From Hedera helix (lineage: Eukaryota > Streptophyta > Magnoliopsida > Apiales > Araliaceae): 64,000 nt of DNA. Shown piece by piece: positions 37,431-49,706 of the stretch (position 1 is its first letter; each line of letters begins with the position of its first letter). Position numbers and translations under genes: made by a program. Location of the stretch: contig OX359287.1 in NCBI GenBank assembly GCA_947179155.2, positions 3,957,501-4,021,500 on the forward strand, in the 5' to 3' direction. The notes beneath the pieces are model-generated. The model saw only the letters and a list, made by a program, of their open reading frames with translations. It had not been told where the DNA came from and did no database searches.

Positions 37431-37785
37431 TAAGGGGGAGGGAGTGTCAGGACTATAAGGCTAAGGGGTAAATTTGTAATAACTAGAAGTAGAGTCTAGT
37501 ATTATAAATACATTAGTAGCACATGGGAAGTTGTTAGTTAGAGTGTAGGATAACAGTAGGAGTACTTTTAGCATTTCAGCAGATTATTATATAAATATAT
37601 GTAATAGTCAGGTGATGCATATGAATGAAATGATAACTGATTTATCTCTCTCTCTCTATCTTTTCTATCTCTATTTCTTCTCCCTCACGAATTCTCCTTC
37701 CTTCTTCTCTACCTGCTTCTTCTTCTAATTCTGATATTCTGTTTCTGCTTCTTCTGAATTTCTGGACAGCTTCTGGTTCCTGATA
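37431..37785 (+). mobile_element. Polypurine tract and 3' LTR of element A
   Basis: Tract AAGGGGGAGGGAG (37432-37444) then LTR start TGTCAGGACTATAAGGC (37445), ending near TTCCTGATA (37785). TATA-like TTATATAAATATATG near 37585. Pairs with 18687-19020. Confidence 0.8.
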
Positions 37786-38740
37786 CAAACTACAGAAGCA
37801 CATAATCATGTGTCAAATGACAATCTTATAGAAACCAGTTATGGGGAGCTCCAGTCACTTGTTCTTGAATCTCCTGCCTTAGAAGTGCATTTAGGTATAG
37901 ATCACTAGATGCGTTTATTTGAATATACCCAGTAATTTATTTGACAGAATTAGATTCACTTGTGCTCTATACTTTAGAGAGGAGGGTAACTAGATGATCC
38001 CAACATATGGTACTTTTTAGTTAACTTTGTTGGATTTAATTATATTGAAGAAATGTGATCAAATGTTTGTAATTCGTTTGATGTATGAACTCATTAGAAA
38101 ACTGTAATATCCTGATCTCAGTTGAGACTCTCTGTGATATTCTTTTTCACTGATGAAAATTAAGAGATGATGTAGCTTAAAGATTATAGGAATGATATTT
38201 ACTATAACCATTTAATATTCATTTTTAGAAGAAATATATATGCTGTGAAGATTCACCACAATTTTTGAAATATATTTCCACTTATCACCAGTGTGTGCAT
38301 ATAAATGTTTATGTACTCACATAATACATAACGTTAACATCTGAATAAAGGTTATGTAGATACATAATTTAAATTTTTTGGATCTATACAAAATAATTAT
38401 TTCAAAAATCTACTTTTTTATATATTCATGAAACATATTCATGAAATTGTGCATTAAAATTTTTATCATTTCATCGAATGATTATTTATATAAATGTGTA
38501 TATGTTAGACAAAAAAGCAACGCTAACTTTTTCAAATGAAAGGGCAAAATCAGGAGTTTTTTATATTATATATATGTTACAGTCCTGTATTTTTTGGTCA
38601 ATGTACATCATCTTCATATTATGTATGCATCTATTGTTCTGTCTTGAAAAGCATATAATTAGGAGCATATTTTTCGTTAATGAAAGTTTTGGAGAAACTT
38701 GCTAGTTAGTTATTCAGCTAAACATGTATGGAAGTTTTAG
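37786..38740 (+). pseudogene. Possible truncated 3' end of a plus-strand gene beside element A
   Basis: Right after the LTR, 37797-37894 reads as an open frame TEAHNHVSNDNLIETSYGEL followed by QSLVLESPALEVHL. It ends at AG|GTATAG, a good splice donor (37895). An acceptor TTATTCAG ends at 38717, and joining gives a short tail A-K-H-V-W-K-F and a stop at 38738-38740. This would be the last two exons of a gene whose front was lost or displaced when element A inserted. The product is not recognised. The frame may be chance; without splicing it stops at 37907-37909. Confidence 0.3.
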
Positions 38741-39780
38741 AGGAGGGAATGGGTGCTTCAAAAAGTCAGAAGCAAATCAGTAGAAAATGAAGAGTATTTG
38801 GCATGTTGCTGGAGTTTTGATTTCTTCCATGATCTTGTGTACAAGTATTTGTTGTGCAGTTGCAGTTGTACCATATTAGTGCCCTAAGCTAGTTCTATAA
38901 ACAGTTAGAATAGTTATGGTTTATTCATGTCATCATGTGGTCTTATTTTTGTTCTAAACCTGCGTTGAATATGAGCTTTTGGGATTTGAGTAGTTGATGA
39001 TGCAAATATGTGAATATTTTTGCTGAATGCTATTTTTTTCAACACCGGACCGTCATGAGTGAGCTAAATTAATTGAGACTTGATTGTTCATTTTCATTAT
39101 TGCATACTGTCGATATGAAGAGTTATTATCTTTTGTATGTGGAAATCAAATCCTTTACTCCCCTAAGTTGTAGTCTTCATTATCTATAGAAAATTTCACA
39201 TGTTATTTTGAATATTGTAGTAAATTAGTAATAACAGTTTGCCATCTATTTTGATGATTACTGCTGAAATGTTATAACAACCGCCACCAAGTAAAGTTAC
39301 TTTATAAATATTCTTGGAGGTTACAGACTTACAATACCCTTGTTACCGATAGAATGTTTCCCTCCAGAAAACTAAAAACACAATTTTTGTTGATATTGCA
39401 TAAACCTTCAAACTGAATGATCTTAACTTTGACACAACCTTATAAAGTAGGAGAAACCAAAGTACGGTTTCTGTATTAAGTTCAATATCCATTCACCATC
39501 ACTCCATCAAGATGATCCATCTCCAGTAATCTGAGAAAGAACTGAACAGCAAGTTAGTTGTTCCTAACTTTAGGATACTCCTAAAAGTGGTAGCGTAAAC
39601 TGTTGATGGATTATAGGTCACAAGTTACTGACGTTATATCTGCATGATCTTAATTAATTTACTTCTTTTGTTGGTTAAACATAGTTTGCAATGAAATTAT
39701 TAGCTCATCTTAAAGAAAGAAATCAATAAAACAAGAAATATGGACTAGGAAGTCTTATGTTCACCTTAGTAGCCATTGAA
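38741..39780. other. Intergenic region between convergent transcripts
   Basis: AT-rich, no supported coding sequence. It would hold the 3' UTR of the possible plus-strand gene and that of the minus-strand calmodulin-binding protein gene. Confidence 0.4.
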
Positions 39781-42700
39781 TCATCTGCAAGCTTGAACAG
39801 TTCTTGCGTGGATAAAAGCTGCTGAGGTATGCCTCAGATGGGCTTCATATTTGGGTGTTGGCAGAACCTTTTCAAAAGCTTCAACAAGCAAAGCCACTTT
39901 TCTCTTGCGAGCTGGGGCGAGTTTTGTGACTGCTTGCCGGAGAGCATAGTCTACCATCCACTCCTCTGCATTCTTCCTTTCATCCATCATTTGATGCCTT
40001 AGATCAACCTTTTCTGACTCTGGATCAGGCTCCAGTGGCAGGTAATTCGGTTCTCGTGGGTTGAAGTTTCTGCTTTCCTCCAATTCCTCAACAGGTCTCT
40101 TGCTTCTAACTGTCCAACTTGGATTCTTGCAGGCCAGGGGCATTTCTTCATTGGCATTGCTTCGTACATGGGAGTGTTTATCTTTTGTTTCTGTGCTAGA
40201 TGCATCATTGGCCTTGGAACATGTTTCTTCTGCATCTAAATTGCTTGTGTATTCGCCTTCCATTGTGTCAGCCTCTTGATCTTTATCATTTGACTGGAGT
40301 CTTGCAGTCCCTGAATGTGTATTATCTTCAGAATTCATTGAAGTCGTTATCTTGCAATTTTCGGCTCCATCTTGATTTATTTCTGACTTGTCCTGAGTTT
40401 CAACATTATTGCTCTGAGATTTGTTATTGGAAGAGTGATCTTGAATTTCATCTGGAAGAGCATCATCAACCAAAGTTTGGTTTGTTTCACTTTCTGTGGT
40501 GACATCATCCAGCTTCCTTTCGTCATTGTCTTCATCTATCTTCTCCTGATTGGATTCAGGGAAATCCTGCAATGATTCAAAAGTTTGGATTCCAACAAAG
40601 GACTTAGCACCAAGAAGTTTATCGTTTTCCTCCATTACATCTCTGGTATCAGCAGAAGATATTTCTTGCTCATAGTCTTCCAATAATTCAGGAATTAGGA
40701 TTCCAACAAAGGAGTTAGCAGCAAGAAGTTGCTCTTTTTCCTCCACTCTGTCTTCGGCATCAGCTGTAGGGAGTTCTTGCTGGTGGTCCTCCTGGTCTGC
40801 TTCTGCATCTTCGCTTTCATCAGATATCTCATTGCTGAATCTGCTTTCATTGGTAGAATCAAACAGGTAAACTTCAATGCTGTCGTGGCTTGCATTGTAG
40901 TCGTTATATGTTCCTTCTTGATCTTGTTGCGTTGAGTCGTGAAAAGAATTGAAATCTTCACCCGCCAGCAACCCACTTGCATACTCATCTAGAGCAGATT
41001 CATTCTCCTGATGTTCAACCAAAGCTGCTTCTTCAATTTCACTGGTGCATTTTGTTTCATCAACTATTAGTTGAAGATCTATTTTTGAGATTTCATCGCT
41101 TGCTCCATTCTTGTCTTCAATTATTGCCTTAAATTGCTCAATCGGATCCTCAATAGGTGTGCAAGTGCTTTCTTTGCCGAGAGTCTCATCTGATTCCCAG
41201 TTTCCATCTTTTTCATCTGTGGTTGTTAACTCCTCAGATGCATCATGAGTGGAATTGATTTTGTCCCGACTTTGTTCGTTGCACACCAAAACAGATTCAT
41301 CGCTCTCGATATTTTGATATGAACCATCCAATTCAGAATCACCATCATTAAACCATGCATCAGAACTGACACTTTCTTCATCATAGAATCCTACAAGCAC
41401 TTCATCCGATAGGATGTCTTCAAAGCCACTGCTAATATTTTCATCCGACTTAGATACCGATTCATTGTAGATACTACGATGATCAATTCCCTTCAACTTG
41501 AAAATTGGTACATCGTGAAGACTTGGTTCATAGTAATGCCCTTCTTCCCACTCCATCTCAAAAGCTTCAGAATCTGATTGACCAACTTGATTGCTTATCT
41601 GCATTTCTTCATCTGAGTTGCACTGTTTGCTCAAGCATTCAAGTGTTGTTTCTTCTTCAGCCATGGAAAGTGGATAGACTTCTTCTCCCGCTTCAACGTT
41701 CTGATCTTCTTCTGTAAACAACTTGATGTTGTTCATTTCTGTTGTAGCACAATAACTGTTTTGACTGAGATTGTCCTCAAAATCAATGTCAGAGCATTGT
41801 GAGGTACCTGAAAAGGTCTCTTTGCTGTAGATTTCTATAAAAAAATCAGTTTTCTTCTCTTGTATCGGAGGAGTTATTGATGTGCTATTCAAGTCCATTT
41901 CTTCAACAAGAGGTTTCTCAGCGAAGATCACATGCTCGGCATCATTAGCTGCAGTTATACTATCCCCTGAGGGTTTAACTCGACGCGGAGATAGACATCC
42001 CAGCTTGATACTCTTCTGGGCCTTCAACATGCGCCTCTTTGCTGACAAGAAGGCCTTTAATGGAGGAACAGGAGCATGATGATGACCATTGAGAGAACAG
42101 TATGTGTATGGGCAAACCTTCATAGCTGAAGTTCCTTCTGATTCCGTTGCCCCAGGGCTAAGCGTGAGGTACGCAGGAAATTTTGAATCTTTTAAAATTG
42201 ACGAACATGTTGGCTTATGAACATCTATATTTTCACATAGAACAACAGGAGAATATTTTTTTGTCGAAGCTCTTGCTGGTTTAAAACTAGGCGTCTTTGT
42301 TAAGGTCCTCACTAGTTTTAAACTAGATGTTCTATTTAATGTTCCTACTGCTTTATGACCAGAAGCTGAGCTATGCCTCAAGTTGTTTGATTTCTTTGGG
42401 CTCAAACTCTTACTAATCGTAGGAGTCTGAGGAGTTGGAGAACTAACCTGAGAACGCTCTTTTCGAGCTTCAAAACTGCTTGTGGACTTCATATAATTTG
42501 GTGATGATTCTGGTGCTTTGGTAGGAGATTGCCTTTGTGGGGTTGCTGCCCTGGTTGGGACATGATGATCAGGAGGTGGTGGCTTTCCGGGCTGTGGAAT
42601 TTCCTTCCTCAAAGGTGGTGATGATCTTAAGCTCTCAAAATCGTGTTTTTTCATTGATCTTGATTTTTTCATCTTCTTTTTCAGGTCAGCTCCTTTGTTC

Positions 42701-42813
42701 TTGGCATCCTGGTGCTGAAAAATAGATGGTTTGAGGTGGTTGACCAACCCCTTTTCGGATTTAACATGATCAGCTTGGATACCAAGCTTGTTGAGTACCT
42801 TCCTTTGAACCAT
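39781..42813 (-). CDS. Plant calmodulin-binding protein, PICBP/PCBP type
   Basis: The only intact gene: one uninterrupted frame of 1010 residues, starting MVQRKVLNKLGIQADHVKSE, the conserved N-terminus of this plant family, and ending in TGA at 39781-39783. Residues 1-200 are basic and Ser/Pro-rich (KKKMKKSRSMKK). CPYTYCSLNGHHH and SAKRRMLKAQKSIKLG near 230-270 are family motifs. Residues 290-880 are acidic and low-complexity, probably disordered, with a duplicated segment around NSFVGI (about 700) and KSFVGI (about 737). The last 110 residues are the plant calmodulin-binding domain: WTVRSKRP at its start, then the amphipathic EEWMVDYALRQAVTKLAPAR and KRKVALLVEAFEKVLP. Relatives bind calmodulin in a calcium-dependent way; the cellular role is not shown by sequence. 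An in-frame TTG two codons upstream is not taken as start. Convergent with the possible gene end at 37786-38740. Confidence 0.92.
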   Translation of the reverse strand: MVQRKVLNKLGIQADHVKSEKGLVNHLKPSIFQHQDAKNKGADLKKKMKKSRSMKKHDFESLRSSPPLRKEIPQPGKPPPPDHHVPTRAATPQRQSPTKAPESSPNYMKSTSSFEARKERSQVSSPTPQTPTISKSLSPKKSNNLRHSSASGHKAVGTLNRTSSLKLVRTLTKTPSFKPARASTKKYSPVVLCENIDVHKPTCSSILKDSKFPAYLTLSPGATESEGTSAMKVCPYTYCSLNGHHHAPVPPLKAFLSAKRRMLKAQKSIKLGCLSPRRVKPSGDSITAANDAEHVIFAEKPLVEEMDLNSTSITPPIQEKKTDFFIEIYSKETFSGTSQCSDIDFEDNLSQNSYCATTEMNNIKLFTEEDQNVEAGEEVYPLSMAEEETTLECLSKQCNSDEEMQISNQVGQSDSEAFEMEWEEGHYYEPSLHDVPIFKLKGIDHRSIYNESVSKSDENISSGFEDILSDEVLVGFYDEESVSSDAWFNDGDSELDGSYQNIESDESVLVCNEQSRDKINSTHDASEELTTTDEKDGNWESDETLGKESTCTPIEDPIEQFKAIIEDKNGASDEISKIDLQLIVDETKCTSEIEEAALVEHQENESALDEYASGLLAGEDFNSFHDSTQQDQEGTYNDYNASHDSIEVYLFDSTNESRFSNEISDESEDAEADQEDHQQELPTADAEDRVEEKEQLLAANSFVGILIPELLEDYEQEISSADTRDVMEENDKLLGAKSFVGIQTFESLQDFPESNQEKIDEDNDERKLDDVTTESETNQTLVDDALPDEIQDHSSNNKSQSNNVETQDKSEINQDGAENCKITTSMNSEDNTHSGTARLQSNDKDQEADTMEGEYTSNLDAEETCSKANDASSTETKDKHSHVRSNANEEMPLACKNPSWTVRSKRPVEELEESRNFNPREPNYLPLEPDPESEKVDLRHQMMDERKNAEEWMVDYALRQAVTKLAPARKRKVALLVEAFEKVLPTPKYEAHLRHTSAAFIHARTVQACR

Positions 42814-44677
42814 CTTCAAAGGAAAACCACCAGTAGAAGCATAGGAGAGGAAAATTTAAGGGTGAGTTTTTTTCTTTGGCTTGAAAGTGGGAATTCCAAT
42901 TATTTTTTATTTATTTTTTAATGGGAAAAACTCAGCGGAAAGAAAAAGAAGTCTTGAGAGCCCTTAAAATCAGAGATTCTAAGATAATGGTGTGATGCTT
43001 TTCTGTTATGCATATCAAATTTGAATAAGGTTGAGATAAGTGGTTGATGCTGACATGCACTAATGGAAGGTTTTGGGGCCCCTCTGTTTGGCAATTTTCT
43101 GTGTTGTTAGATGGCCATCAGTGACAAAGAAACTGAACATATGGCACCGTCTTATTTCTTATTGATTGTGATTGTATTAAATAATTACACAATTATTTAT
43201 CTATTTTATGCTTTTGGCGGAAGGGCTGATGTTAGCTTAATTTATAAATAATTGAAGGCAGTTCTAAATTATTTATGATAAGGTCATAAGTTTTGAAATA
43301 CAAACTTACAGCAAATGACTGTGAAAAGTAGACGACCTAGTGCTGTAAAACCTTTTGTATCTTGTAATACCTTTTGTTGCTTAATACAAGTATTTGTATA
43401 CTTTTAAGTAAAAATGTCAAAAAGTGGTTGAATTCCAAAAACAACTTTGCAATTCTTTCTTTCGAATTAAAAAAAAATGTAAATTCCATATTATTGAAAT
43501 GTCAGTATCAATTTTTATTTTTTTTTGGAAGTAATAAAAGGGGAAATTAATTCATATTATTGGTTTATTAGCTCTCTAGATACAAAAAAGTTGATGATTT
43601 TATTAAATTTTGAAACTTAAAAATATTATAATCAATAGTACTTTTTAGCTATTATATGATAATTATATTTTTTTATACTAAAATTAAATAAGTTTATATC
43701 AATTTTGAATTTTAGGGTTTCGCAAAATGATCTTAAGAGGTCAAAATATATTTTAAGGATTCAGATTCAATCTATTATACGTATCTTTCAATTTTTTCTA
43801 ATACAAATTTAGTAATACAAAAATTAGTGTAACGGAGGATTTCTATTTCTAATTTTATAATGGAGGAAGTATATACTCTTACTTTCTTAAAATTTGTATA
43901 CATAATATTTTTGTTGAATTTTTATGACCATAAATGTGTATATTAAATACCACTAATCATCTTAAATTTAGAGTTTGTCATGTTTTTTTGGGGAAAAAAA
44001 AAACTATGCCTCAAAAGCACATGTTTGAATGCAAAAATAAATAAATAAATAAAGTGTGTAATTTGTTGAATTGTATTAGAGAGAGAGATTCTATGTTCAA
44101 AGTAGTGGTGCTTTTCTTTTGTGGAAGCAACTACTGAAAATGGGCGGTTGAACTTGTAAAATAGGGCAGGTGGTCGGCAGAAATGGGCCGGTTTGTGGGG
44201 CCCAATGGGAGCGTAAGGTGACAGACCGGAGACGCTCCTCTTTCCGTCTCCCGAAGTAAGAAATAATTAGAGAACATAAAATACCCACTAATTTTGACGC
44301 CGATGGCTTTTTAGAAGTTTTGCTTTTTACAAGGTATTCATCAAACTCTCTACCTTCTAGTTTTTACCCCACGTATGTTTTTTACTGTGTTTCAAAGTGA
44401 AAGTCATATTTATATTCTTATTGTTTTATATAAAAATTTACTATGAAAGTTTTTTACCATGGAAATTAAGAGAAGGCTCAAATATGTATATTTTCTTTAT
44501 TAATAATAAAAGTAATTTATTTGGCCAAGGAAAAAGAGAGGTTAAAGGACTTAAAAATAGTAACTGCAAATCATTTTTGTTACGTGTCTTGAATTTTTTG
44601 TTTGGAATTTGACATTTAATCCGACCCAAATTATATTTTGAGATGACCCCGAGGGAAAAAGAGAGAGATGAGATTTA
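42814..44677. other. Upstream region of the calmodulin-binding protein gene
   Basis: Contains the presumed 5' UTR and promoter of the minus-strand gene. A TATA-like AT stretch (minus-strand AAAAAATAAATAAAAAATAA) lies near 42902-42921, about 90 bp before the ATG, but is weak evidence. GGAGGAAGTATA near 43863 looks like one end of an old Stowaway-type MITE. Otherwise nothing recognised. Confidence 0.3.
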
Positions 44678-44975
44678 TGTTACGTTTGGATTGAAAGAAT
44701 GAAATACAAGAAAAAATATAATAAAAAATAATGTATTGGATGATCATTTTAGAGAATAAATCATTCTGGTGGAATAAAAATTTATTTCATCTCTTTGATT
44801 TTTATTCTATGTGAAAGATAATGGAATAAAATTCATTCTAATGGAATGAATATATATGATAATTTTACCATCATATTACATCACTCACTTCCACCAACAA
44901 TCAAACATATACTTGAAATATTTTAAAATCATTTCATTCCTTCCTCTATTCTATTTTTTCAATTCAAATGCAACA
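44678..44975. mobile_element. Tourist-like MITE
   Basis: 298 bp with imperfect terminal inverted repeats: left TGTTACGTTTGGATTGAAAG, right (inverted) TGTTGCATTTGAATTGAAAA. TTA is present on both sides (44675-44677 and 44976-44978), the 3-bp TSD of PIF/Harbinger elements. No coding capacity. Confidence 0.65.
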
Positions 44976-47434
44976 TTAACGGTGGTTATGATATTTGGGC
45001 TCATTATATTTTTAGTCTAGTTATATATATATTATCGTAGTTAAGATTTCGGTATATTTTTTTATTTCTCTGTTTTAGTCACCTTCAGATTAATTCACAA
45101 ATTATATTATTCACATTTTGATAATAATCTTCTGTCTCTTACCCGTATTTTTTCATATTTGGCTTTTTCACTCAAATTTTATGTTCTTATCTTTATTTTC
45201 CTTCTTCGATTTTATGTATTTGTCATTTATTTATTATGAACATAGAAGAGTTAGATTCTAACCTTATCCTATTGGAACTAGATCTCTTAAAACTAAAAAA
45301 AAAAAAATGTTCCTAGGGGGATGAGAAATGTACTACCAGAGCTGCAGCTCATTATTAGTACTAAAAAACATAAACTATTTCACTCAGAATTACAATAATC
45401 ATTAACCAAGTCTCATATCAAAGAGAAATAAATATATGACATTAAAAAATAAAAATAAAAACCTCATATATTTGGAATGAATGTGCATGCACATCTAGTG
45501 TAAATCCTTTCATGGAATATATACTTTCTTTTTTACTTTTTCATGGCAATGATGTAAAATGGAGCAACTTGAACCCAAATAATCATTAAAAAGAATGCAA
45601 CTTTTGCAATTCCTGCATTCTCTAGGCAATGCAACAACATTAAAGTCTGATCTGATGTTTGATTATCATTATTGTGTTTTGTTTCCATTGCACGTTATAC
45701 AGCCCAAGGCTTAATAAACAACTTCAAGCTATGATGCGCATACACACCATGTGGGCAGCAAACAAATGAAATTAAGACAGCTCTTTGTTTTCATCATCAT
45801 ATTTATCTTCATGTGTTCATTCCTTGCACCAACCCTATGCTTCCAAATTCTCATGCATAGCTATATTATTTTGTTCCCCTTTCAATATGGTCCATGGCTC
45901 CATGTACCATCCTTTGTATTTGTGTGCTTTAGGTATAGAGAGACATTTCCTCTACATTTGTGTGTGCTTTTTTTCTATTTCCTTTTTTTTTTAACAAAAA
46001 ACCCTTTTATGTTTTTTTAACATTTGAATCGGAGAAATAGAATTAATAAAGAAATGGAATGCCGAAAAGAATGAAATAAAAAAGAGGAATGATTCATTCG
46101 ATTCGTAACTAGAATGACTCATTGCATACAGTCCCATAATGAATAAAATTTAAAATTTTAAAAGGAATAGAAATGGTTTATTCTACTATAATGGAACAAT
46201 CGAACATACTTTTTTCCATTACACATGGTTGACTTTTTTAAATTGATATAAGACATTTTCGATTCAAAATTGATATAGAAACATTTAATTTTAATGAATA
46301 TCATAAACTATTTAAAAATAATTTCTACTTATAAAATTTATTATTTTGTAAGTTTGATGAATTACAGTAGTTTTGTATTTAAACATATCTCATACTAATT
46401 ATTGTTTTTTTTTCGACCCTCAATTGACCCTTGCTATAGGTAGTATTCGGCTTGAGTACTCATCATCTCGATTTTGAAAAGTCAATAATAATTTTATAAA
46501 TAGGAATCGACGAAGTATTTTAAAGTTGCATCCTTCATAATGTCAATTTTGAGTTCATTTTTTCTCAAATGTGAACTTCTTGGTATATACTGAACATAAT
46601 ACACTTATTAAGTAATTCCTATTTGTACTTATAAAAATACAAAGTTCCCCCTATTCATAGAGATTTGATGTGCTACAAAATGAAGTTAACCATCCCCACA
46701 AGTAAGAGAAAGCAAGAACAAGTTAATAAGATACTTGGATGACCATTTGATATAAAGTTTCTGCACTAGTGATTGATGTATTAAAACACCAAATATGACA
46801 GCACTGTGACAGAATTAAAGATGTTTTATTAGGATATAATTGCATCTTTGGTAGTTAATCTTTAACATCATCGTTGGTTGAAAATTAAATATATGCCAAT
46901 AAATATGCCGGGGAATCTGCTTTTCCCAACAGGGGAAGAGAGATCCTTAGGGCATGGACACAAAAGGACATTTACATTTAGTAAGAATAGGTTTGGTATC
47001 GCTTGAAATATATAATTAGTGATTCTGATTATTATTTTTTATTTATAATTATTTTTTTTTTAAAATAATTTGTGTTTGGTAAAAAATAATAATTAAGGTA
47101 CGAAACTAGTAAGAAGTAAAACAGTGTTTGGTATATAAAAAAAATGATTCACTTATTTCAAGTGTAAATTACAAAAAAAGATGATTTTGAGAAGTAAAGA
47201 TAAGTCATGGGTGCAATTGTTAAAATAAACAGGGATAAATTAATAATATACTCAGTTAAACTTAATTATTAGATTTGATAAATAATTAGAAGATATTGGA
47301 GTTTCTAATTATTTTTAGAAAATGTGCTTATAAGTAGTTTTTAAATCAAGTTACCAAACACTTTCTATTTTTTTAAACTGATTATAAAAATATTTTACTG
47401 ATTATAAACGATCTGAAACACCCTCTATAAGTAT
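44976..47434. other. Intergenic AT-rich region
   Basis: No supported gene. 46020-46215 has repeated GGAATG/AATGAATAAA phrases resembling the preceding MITE. 46985-47425 has weak inverted ends (GTTTGGTATCGCTT and, inverted, GTTTCAGATCGTTT) that may be another MITE. Short ORFs at 45751-46020 are T-rich chance frames. Confidence 0.35.
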
Positions 47435-47436
47435 TA

Positions 47437-47640
47437 TTCTCTCCGTGCCAAAATTAATATACATTTTTAAAACAACATATATTTAAAACTAATTTTAAGT
47501 TAATAAATATTATCTAATATCATTCACGTATTAGTAATAATTGTGTGCGTTAAAAATTATAGTAAAAAGTACAATTAAGAAAATCATATAAAGTCAAACA
47601 AACTAAGAAAAAAATATCTATAATTTTTAAAAGGATAGAG
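47437..47640. mobile_element. Stowaway-like MITE remnant
   Basis: About 204 bp between TA dinucleotides (47435-47436 and 47641-47642). Left end TTCTCTCCGTGCCAAAATT resembles the Stowaway CTCCCTCCGTCCCAAAAT; inverted right end CTCTATCCTTTTAAAAATTA is weaker. Confidence 0.45.
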
Positions 47641-49621
47641 TATGCATGCTCACAAAAAAAAAAAAAAAAAAAAGTCTGAGTTTTTACATATCTTCACATT
47701 TCATTTATAATTTCATATCAAACAAAATACAAATCGCTTATTGAAAAAAGGAGATAATTAACGTCCTAAGAATTTATAAAGAAATTTTGGGATCAATAAT
47801 ATTAGAAAACCAAAAGAGATAGTAGCTGAGGGTTCTTCCAAAAATTTAAATAAATAATTGAGGGTTCTTAAAACAATCAGTGAACAAATGAACCCTTATT
47901 CAAACTATTAGGATTCACATGTAAAGTGTCCTACCAAAGGTCTGAGCTGCCCATTTTATGTAACCTGTAACAAGGCCAAGAATTCAAACTATGGTCACAT
48001 TATTTCTATGTTCAAATAAGTATAGCCCTTTGGAGTCCAAATTTTATAATTTTTCTTTAAAAAAATAAATAAATCAGAAAAGACAACGTCAGCAAACAAC
48101 AAAGGGATTACCCTCTTCATTAAATTTATTCTTTAATTTTTAATCATTTTTATATTTAGCGACACAATAAAATTCATCGCAAACAATTAGCGACACAATA
48201 AAATTCATCACAAATAATTATGTGTCGTTGATATAGTCATTAAAAATAATATTTATGCCACTAAATATATATCGGGAGAAGTTAGAGGATATGAGTTATA
48301 TAAGGAAGTGAAATCTATAGGCCAGAATGGTTTCCAATAATAAACACCCTCATAAAACATGTTTATGTTTCTCCATTACTAGTTTATTAAATAAATATGT
48401 ACACTATCCACTGTCATCCTGCATAATTTGATTAGCCTACTTATTACTTTTGTTAATCAGCAAAAAAGACTAAAAATACTTGCTCCTTTTGTTAACAAGC
48501 AAATATATATATATATATAAATACTTATTCCTTTTCTTAATCAGCTAAAAACGATTAAAAATATTTTTTCCTTTTGTTAAAGGAGTTTAAGCTTCTGCCA
48601 AAAGCAAATGTATCAAAGATGAGAAAGCATAAAAATAAAGATGCTTCACAAAAAGATTTGCTTTCACAAAAGCTAAAACTTCCATGTCAATATGAGTGAC
48701 TAGTAATTTATCAAGGAATACTTTTACAAAAAAAAAAAAAAAAAAATTGGCCAAAAAGACTCCAGTCATAATAGTAAACTAAGCACTCACAGATTTAAGC
48801 TAAACTATTCCCTCCCTTCCAATACTAGAGACAATTTTTTGTAGTCTGTTTCAAAATAAAAAATATATTTATTATTAAATTATAAATGATATCAAGTTCT
48901 TGAAAGTCTATTATTGATCATGCCTTTCAAGACACTACTAATATATTTCTAATAAATATTAAAGATATAATTCAAAATTAAACTTATTTTCAGAACTTGT
49001 CGTTTTGAGAAACTCGTTGAAACTAAAAATTTGAAACCTTTAACATTACTCTATCATATAATAGTAGACATATAGTTGTTTTCCCAAATCAATATTTCCT
49101 TCGTTTAACCAAAAGAGATCTATTTGCAAAATTATAAACTTAAAGAATATTTTGCTTAAGGCTTAAGTTTAAATTTAATAAATGTTTGTTTTAATAGTGA
49201 TAAAAACATGTTAATAAATGAGAATTGATATTTCCTTCCCATGTATATATGATTTTCACACAAAAATGACTCTCAATTGGGGATCGTAGTTAATTTAACT
49301 CGTCTTCACGGTAATCTCCAAATTCCCTCCTCAAATGGAGAGGTGATTTTAACTTAGGTCAGCATGACAATTCACCGAATTATTAGCTGTGGGGGATGAC
49401 GAGCGGTTGGTTTTTACTTCACTCATCCCATTTTCCGCTCGAATGCTCCTCAAATTGTTATATATAAATAAAATTAATATTTATACTCTTATATATAATA
49501 GGTGAAAAGGAAGCGAGTACAAAGAACATTTGAGACTGAAGATAAAGTAACATGTGTAATCTCCGTCCACGCTCTCTCGGATCGTCATTTATGGTCCCAG
49601 TCTATGTAGAATTAACAAAAA

Positions 49622-49622
<1 letters not shown>
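47641..49622. other. Intergenic region with poly-A runs and small repeats
   Basis: Poly-A runs at 47654-47673 and 48728-48746. A direct duplication TTAGCGACACAATAAAATTC lies at about 48156-48222. ATTCCCTCCCTTCCAATACT near 48809 is reminiscent of a Stowaway end. No gene supported. Confidence 0.4.

Positions 49623-49702
<80 letters not shown>
49623..49702. repeat. Compound (CA)n(TA)n microsatellite
   Basis: About 40 bp of CA followed by about 38 bp of TA, ending directly at the left end of composite E. Confidence 0.97.

Positions 49703-49706
<4 letters not shown>

Larger units (their letters stand above)
18687..37785 (+). mobile_element. Reina-like Ty3 chromovirus (element A), heavily interrupted
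   Basis: Short LTRs (5' copy 18687-19020, truncated at its 5' end; 3' copy 37445-37785), an initiator-Met type primer site, and gag, protease, integrase and chromodomain-like remnants in plus-strand order. Reverse transcriptase and RNase H are missing between protease and integrase (around 34210). The element is split by the B/L complex, by C/H and by a CACTA transposon. Stops and frameshifts occur throughout, so it is not autonomous. Confidence 0.8.

Noticed and set aside
42814..42819. Upstream TTG as start of the calmodulin-binding protein
   Set aside because: The conserved family start MVQRKV begins at the ATG at 42813; TTG two codons earlier has no support.
39999..42921. Several plus- and minus-strand frames of 60-100 codons
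   Set aside because: Overlap the 1010-residue calmodulin-binding protein gene in other frames.
46985..47425. Possible hAT-like MITE
   Set aside because: Inverted ends match only partly and no 8-bp duplication was found; kept as a comment in the intergenic entry.
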